From: Oscillospiraceae bacterium | GTDB lineage: Bacteria > Bacillota > Clostridia > Oscillospirales > CAG-272 | Assembly (NCBI GenBank): GCA_015064445.1 | Contig: SVSE01000007.1 | Span: 31,828-95,827, forward strand | Length of the DNA: 64,000 nt | Direction: 5' to 3' | Shown: positions 62,371-64,000 of the stretch, in pieces | Layout: each line of letters opens with the position of its first letter | Numbering within the stretch: the first letter of the stretch is position 1 | Made by a program: the position numbers and the translations under genes | Notes under the pieces: generated by a model | The model's database searches: none | Told to the model about the DNA's origin: nothing | Seen by the model: only the letters and a program-made list of their open reading frames with translations

Positions 62371-63264
62371 ATGAGAAGCTATATTATTTATTTGATGGAC
62401 GAGCTTGGTTTTGATAAGGAAGCGCAGGAGTCACTCCTTGCAGATTTTGATAAAATCGAGGCAAATGAGGAAGCAAAAAAGGAATTTTACGATTGTATTG
62501 CAAGCTATGAGGCTGATATAAATGTCAACTATGGCACACTTTTGACAAATGCCGAAAAAGCAGGCGAAAAGGCAGGCGTGCATAAATATAGCGCAGGACT
62601 TCTCGTGTTTATGTGTATGTCAAAGCACTTGAAGGCTTGCTATGAAAAGGAGAATATCGACCTTCAAATTTGGCACGACAGTATGCTTGACCTTAAATGG
62701 AAGCTTTGGGAATGCAAGGCAGTTAAGGGAATTTGGGGCTCATTCGTTGCTTGGTGGTTCCCAGGCTTCTTTAATATGACAAGATTTGCTCTTGGTAGAT
62801 TGCAATTCGACTTTGCAAGATATGGCAACACCTATAAGGACGAGGAATTCGACCTAAAGCCTGACGATATGATAATCGGCGTACATATTCCAAGAACAAT
62901 GACTCCATTTGACAAGGCATCAAGAGATGACGCATATGCTAAGGCAAGGGAATTCTTTGCACCAAGGCTTAATGGCGCACCAATGATTTTCACCTGTTAT
63001 AGCTGGCTCTTGTATCCTGCATATAGAGATATCATTCCTGAAAAGTCAAATACTCGCTCATTTATGGATGATTTCAAAATAATCGGTCAATACGATGATA
63101 AAGAGGGCGAATATAATGATGCTTGGCGTCTTTTCGATATGGATCAGCCAAAGGATTTGAATGACTATCCCGAAAACACCTCGCTCCGTCGCGCAATCAA
63201 GAAATATCTTCTTGACGGTGGCAGAACAGGCGAGGGCTTGGGCATCTTTAAAATGGAATATTAA
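62371..63264 (+). CDS. DUF5596/GNAT_C-type acyltransferase domain protein
   Basis: This 297-residue soluble protein resembles the two-part acyltransferase proteins annotated DUF5596/GNAT_C. A helical N-terminal half includes SAGLLVFMCMSKHLKACYEKENI and the MTRFALGRLQFDFARYGN segment. A beta-rich C-terminal half includes IIGVHIPRTMTPFDKASRDDAYAKAREFFAP and FTCYSWLLYPAYRDIIPEKSN. The donor and acceptor are unknown. It starts one base after the smpB stop, so it is translated with smpB. Its position between smpB and ssrA may be chance or may indicate a stress-related role, which is inference. Confidence 0.75.
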   Translation: MRSYIIYLMDELGFDKEAQESLLADFDKIEANEEAKKEFYDCIASYEADINVNYGTLLTNAEKAGEKAGVHKYSAGLLVFMCMSKHLKACYEKENIDLQIWHDSMLDLKWKLWECKAVKGIWGSFVAWWFPGFFNMTRFALGRLQFDFARYGNTYKDEEFDLKPDDMIIGVHIPRTMTPFDKASRDDAYAKAREFFAPRLNGAPMIFTCYSWLLYPAYRDIIPEKSNTRSFMDDFKIIGQYDDKEGEYNDAWRLFDMDQPKDLNDYPENTSLRRAIKKYLLDGGRTGEGLGIFKMEY

Positions 63265-63288
63265 AATTTAAAAATTCAAAAACTCAAA

Positions 63289-63491
63289 AATTCAACCACA
63301 AATAGTGCGTGAGCACAATGTGTTGCCTAATAGGCGCGAACCAACCTTAAACCTAATTTTTATTCTTGTTAAAAGTACGATTCTTACTTTGAAAAATTAG
63401 GTTTAAGGCGTCCTGCGATTTCGAGTAGCCAAATTCGGTATAGAACAAGGCAAAAAATCGCAGTCAATTAGGCAATTTACAAGATTTATTC
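63289..63491. repeat. Dispersed repeat copy C, directly upstream of tmRNA
   Basis: TCAACCACA near the left edge recalls the left end of copy B, and the interval 63400-63490 (TTTCGAGTAGCC..., AATCGCAGTCAATTA, CAATTTACAAGATTT) aligns with 12653-12740. A perfect 17-bp inverted repeat, CCTTAAACCTAATTTTT (63345-63361) and AAAAATTAGGTTTAAGG (63392-63408), encloses a 30-base loop. A second stem CTGCGATTT/AAATCGCAG follows. Similarity stops at the first base of the tmRNA. No standard promoter for ssrA is visible inside, so this copy may supply or replace its upstream region. Confidence 0.7.
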
Positions 63492-63880
63492 GGGTCTGTA
63501 AGGGCTTCGACGGGGATTTTGAGGTACGATAAGCGTGGCGGGCTGGCTAATCCCGTATAATGGCTAAATTAAAAATTAAACGACAACAGAACTGTTGCTA
63601 TGGCTGCCTAACTAATTGCCCCTTGGGCGATTAGTGGCAGTGCTGTGGCTTTTTAGCCACCCGTCTCCCCAAGGAGCACCACGACCTTGGCTGAGGCGTC
63701 AAACAGTGGTAAATGTGCATCGGTTGTTGCGCTTGAGCCGATCACACAAAAAAGCGCTACCGAATCGAATAGCCTGTTAATCGGCGCTTCGATAAGGGAA
63801 TTTTAAAAGATTAACTGTCCACGAAGAAGGTTGTGCTAACGGATTTTCGGACGCGGGTTCAACTCCCGCCAGATCCACCA
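63492..63880 (+). ncRNA. ssrA: Transfer-messenger RNA (ssrA)
   Basis: The 389-base RNA has the tRNA-like ends: 5' GGGTCTG pairs with 3' CAGATCC through a G-U at the third pair, the T arm is GCGGGTTCAACTCCCGC, and CCA is encoded. AAGGGCTTCGACGG is the conserved 5' tmRNA segment. The tag frame reads N-D-N-R-T-V-A-M-A-A then TAA at 63609-63611, the usual hydrophobic AA ending. In frame, the codons before the Asn are AAA and TTA, with a TAA before them, so no alanine (GCN) resume codon precedes the tag. It rescues stalled ribosomes together with SmpB. Confidence 0.96.
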
Positions 63881-63883
63881 AAT

Positions 63884-63917
63884 TAAGTGGACGGCATTAT
63901 TGCTGTCCACTTTTAAT
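63884..63917 (+). terminator. Terminator after ssrA
   Basis: AAGTGGACGGC and GCTGTCCACTT form an 11-bp stem with one G-U pair around ATTATT, followed by TTTAAT. The remaining 80 bases to the window end show no clear gene. Confidence 0.8.
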
Positions 63918-64000
63918 ATTTCAGGGCAAAAATTGATAAAAAACGCAAAAAATCTGCCTTTTTACTGCTTTTTCAGAAGTATTTTGCCTTTCTCCAACAT

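Noticed and set aside
63962-64000. Short minus-strand reading frame at the window end (MLEKGKILLKKQ then stop)
   Set aside because: It could be the 3' end of a gene outside the window, but 12 codons without a recognisable motif are not enough to call.
1-64000. Prophage, transposase, restriction or other defence genes
   Set aside because: None of the real ORFs shows such domains; the only mobile-element signs are noncoding repeats.

Overview
The window reads as a chromosomal segment of an AT-rich, endospore-forming member of the Clostridia (Bacillota), probably an uncultured or gut-associated lineage. The main evidence is a spoVAC-spoVAD-spoVAE operon, a SpoVB-type flippase, a SleB/CwlJ-type hydrolase, SpoIID-like and peptidoglycan-binding proteins, a CD1247-type protein directly after efp, strong AAGGAG ribosome binding sites, and secreted dockerin, BspA-repeat and CotH proteins. 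The genus cannot be fixed from the sequence alone. No prophage, transposase, CRISPR array or recognised defence island is visible.

Layout. 1-3420: the arginine genes argJ (3' end only), argB, argD and argF. 3421-3858: a noncoding block with two ~105-bp direct repeats. 3859-12453: mostly single genes (SleB-like hydrolase, SpoVB-like flippase, tcdA, a lipoprotein, an M24 peptidase, efp, a CD1247-like protein with a (Cys-Asp)13 tract, and a sugar isomerase/oxidoreductase pair). 12490-12798: a ~310-bp element with imperfect terminal inverted repeats. 12819-16036: a YdjI/YdjG/YdjH-like membrane-stress module. 16068-17861: spoVA genes, divergent from an mscS. 19009-23820: clpC downstream of three spore or cell-wall type genes. 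23868-27432: preQ1 riboswitch-queT, a ComEC-like lipoprotein, a palindrome-rich noncoding element, an SDR and an esterase. 27621: tRNA-Lys. 27930-33004: two tandem secreted paralogues. 33042-35250: rnhA, rpsF-ssb-rpsR and rpsT. 35647-43091: rpoB-rpoC. 43177-46881: a 1234-residue BspA/dockerin/CotH protein. 47042-53908: asnA, tRNA-Leu, trkA-trkH, gdhA and an iron-type alcohol dehydrogenase. 54072-63264: a polysaccharide deacetylase lipoprotein, YwaF- and YiiX-like membrane proteins, a toroid-type protein coupled to an ADP-ribosylglycohydrolase homologue, a hydroxyacid dehydrogenase, a YgjP-type metallopeptidase, smpB and a DUF5596-type acyltransferase. 63492-63880: ssrA (tmRNA).

Functional threads. 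Nitrogen metabolism is represented by argJBDF, asnA and gdhA. Translation and transcription machinery includes efp, rpsF/R/T, ssb, rpoBC, smpB, ssrA, two tRNA genes and the tRNA-modification genes tcdA and queT. Sporulation and envelope functions include SpoVA, SpoVB, SleB, SpoIID and peptidoglycan-binding proteins. A set of large secreted proteins shares a Cys-rich repeat. Ion and osmotic homeostasis is covered by TrkAH and MscS.

The most interesting unexplained structure is a dispersed repeat family. It occurs in the argB-argD junction, before the ydjI-like gene and directly upstream of ssrA. In two copies it ends in a stem-loop with a compensatory base-pair change, placed just before the ribosome binding site of the next gene. 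Promoters in this window are unusually regular: TTGACA-like, 17-nt spacer, TGn, TAAAAT-like. Only the sequence and ORF track were used; no database search was possible.
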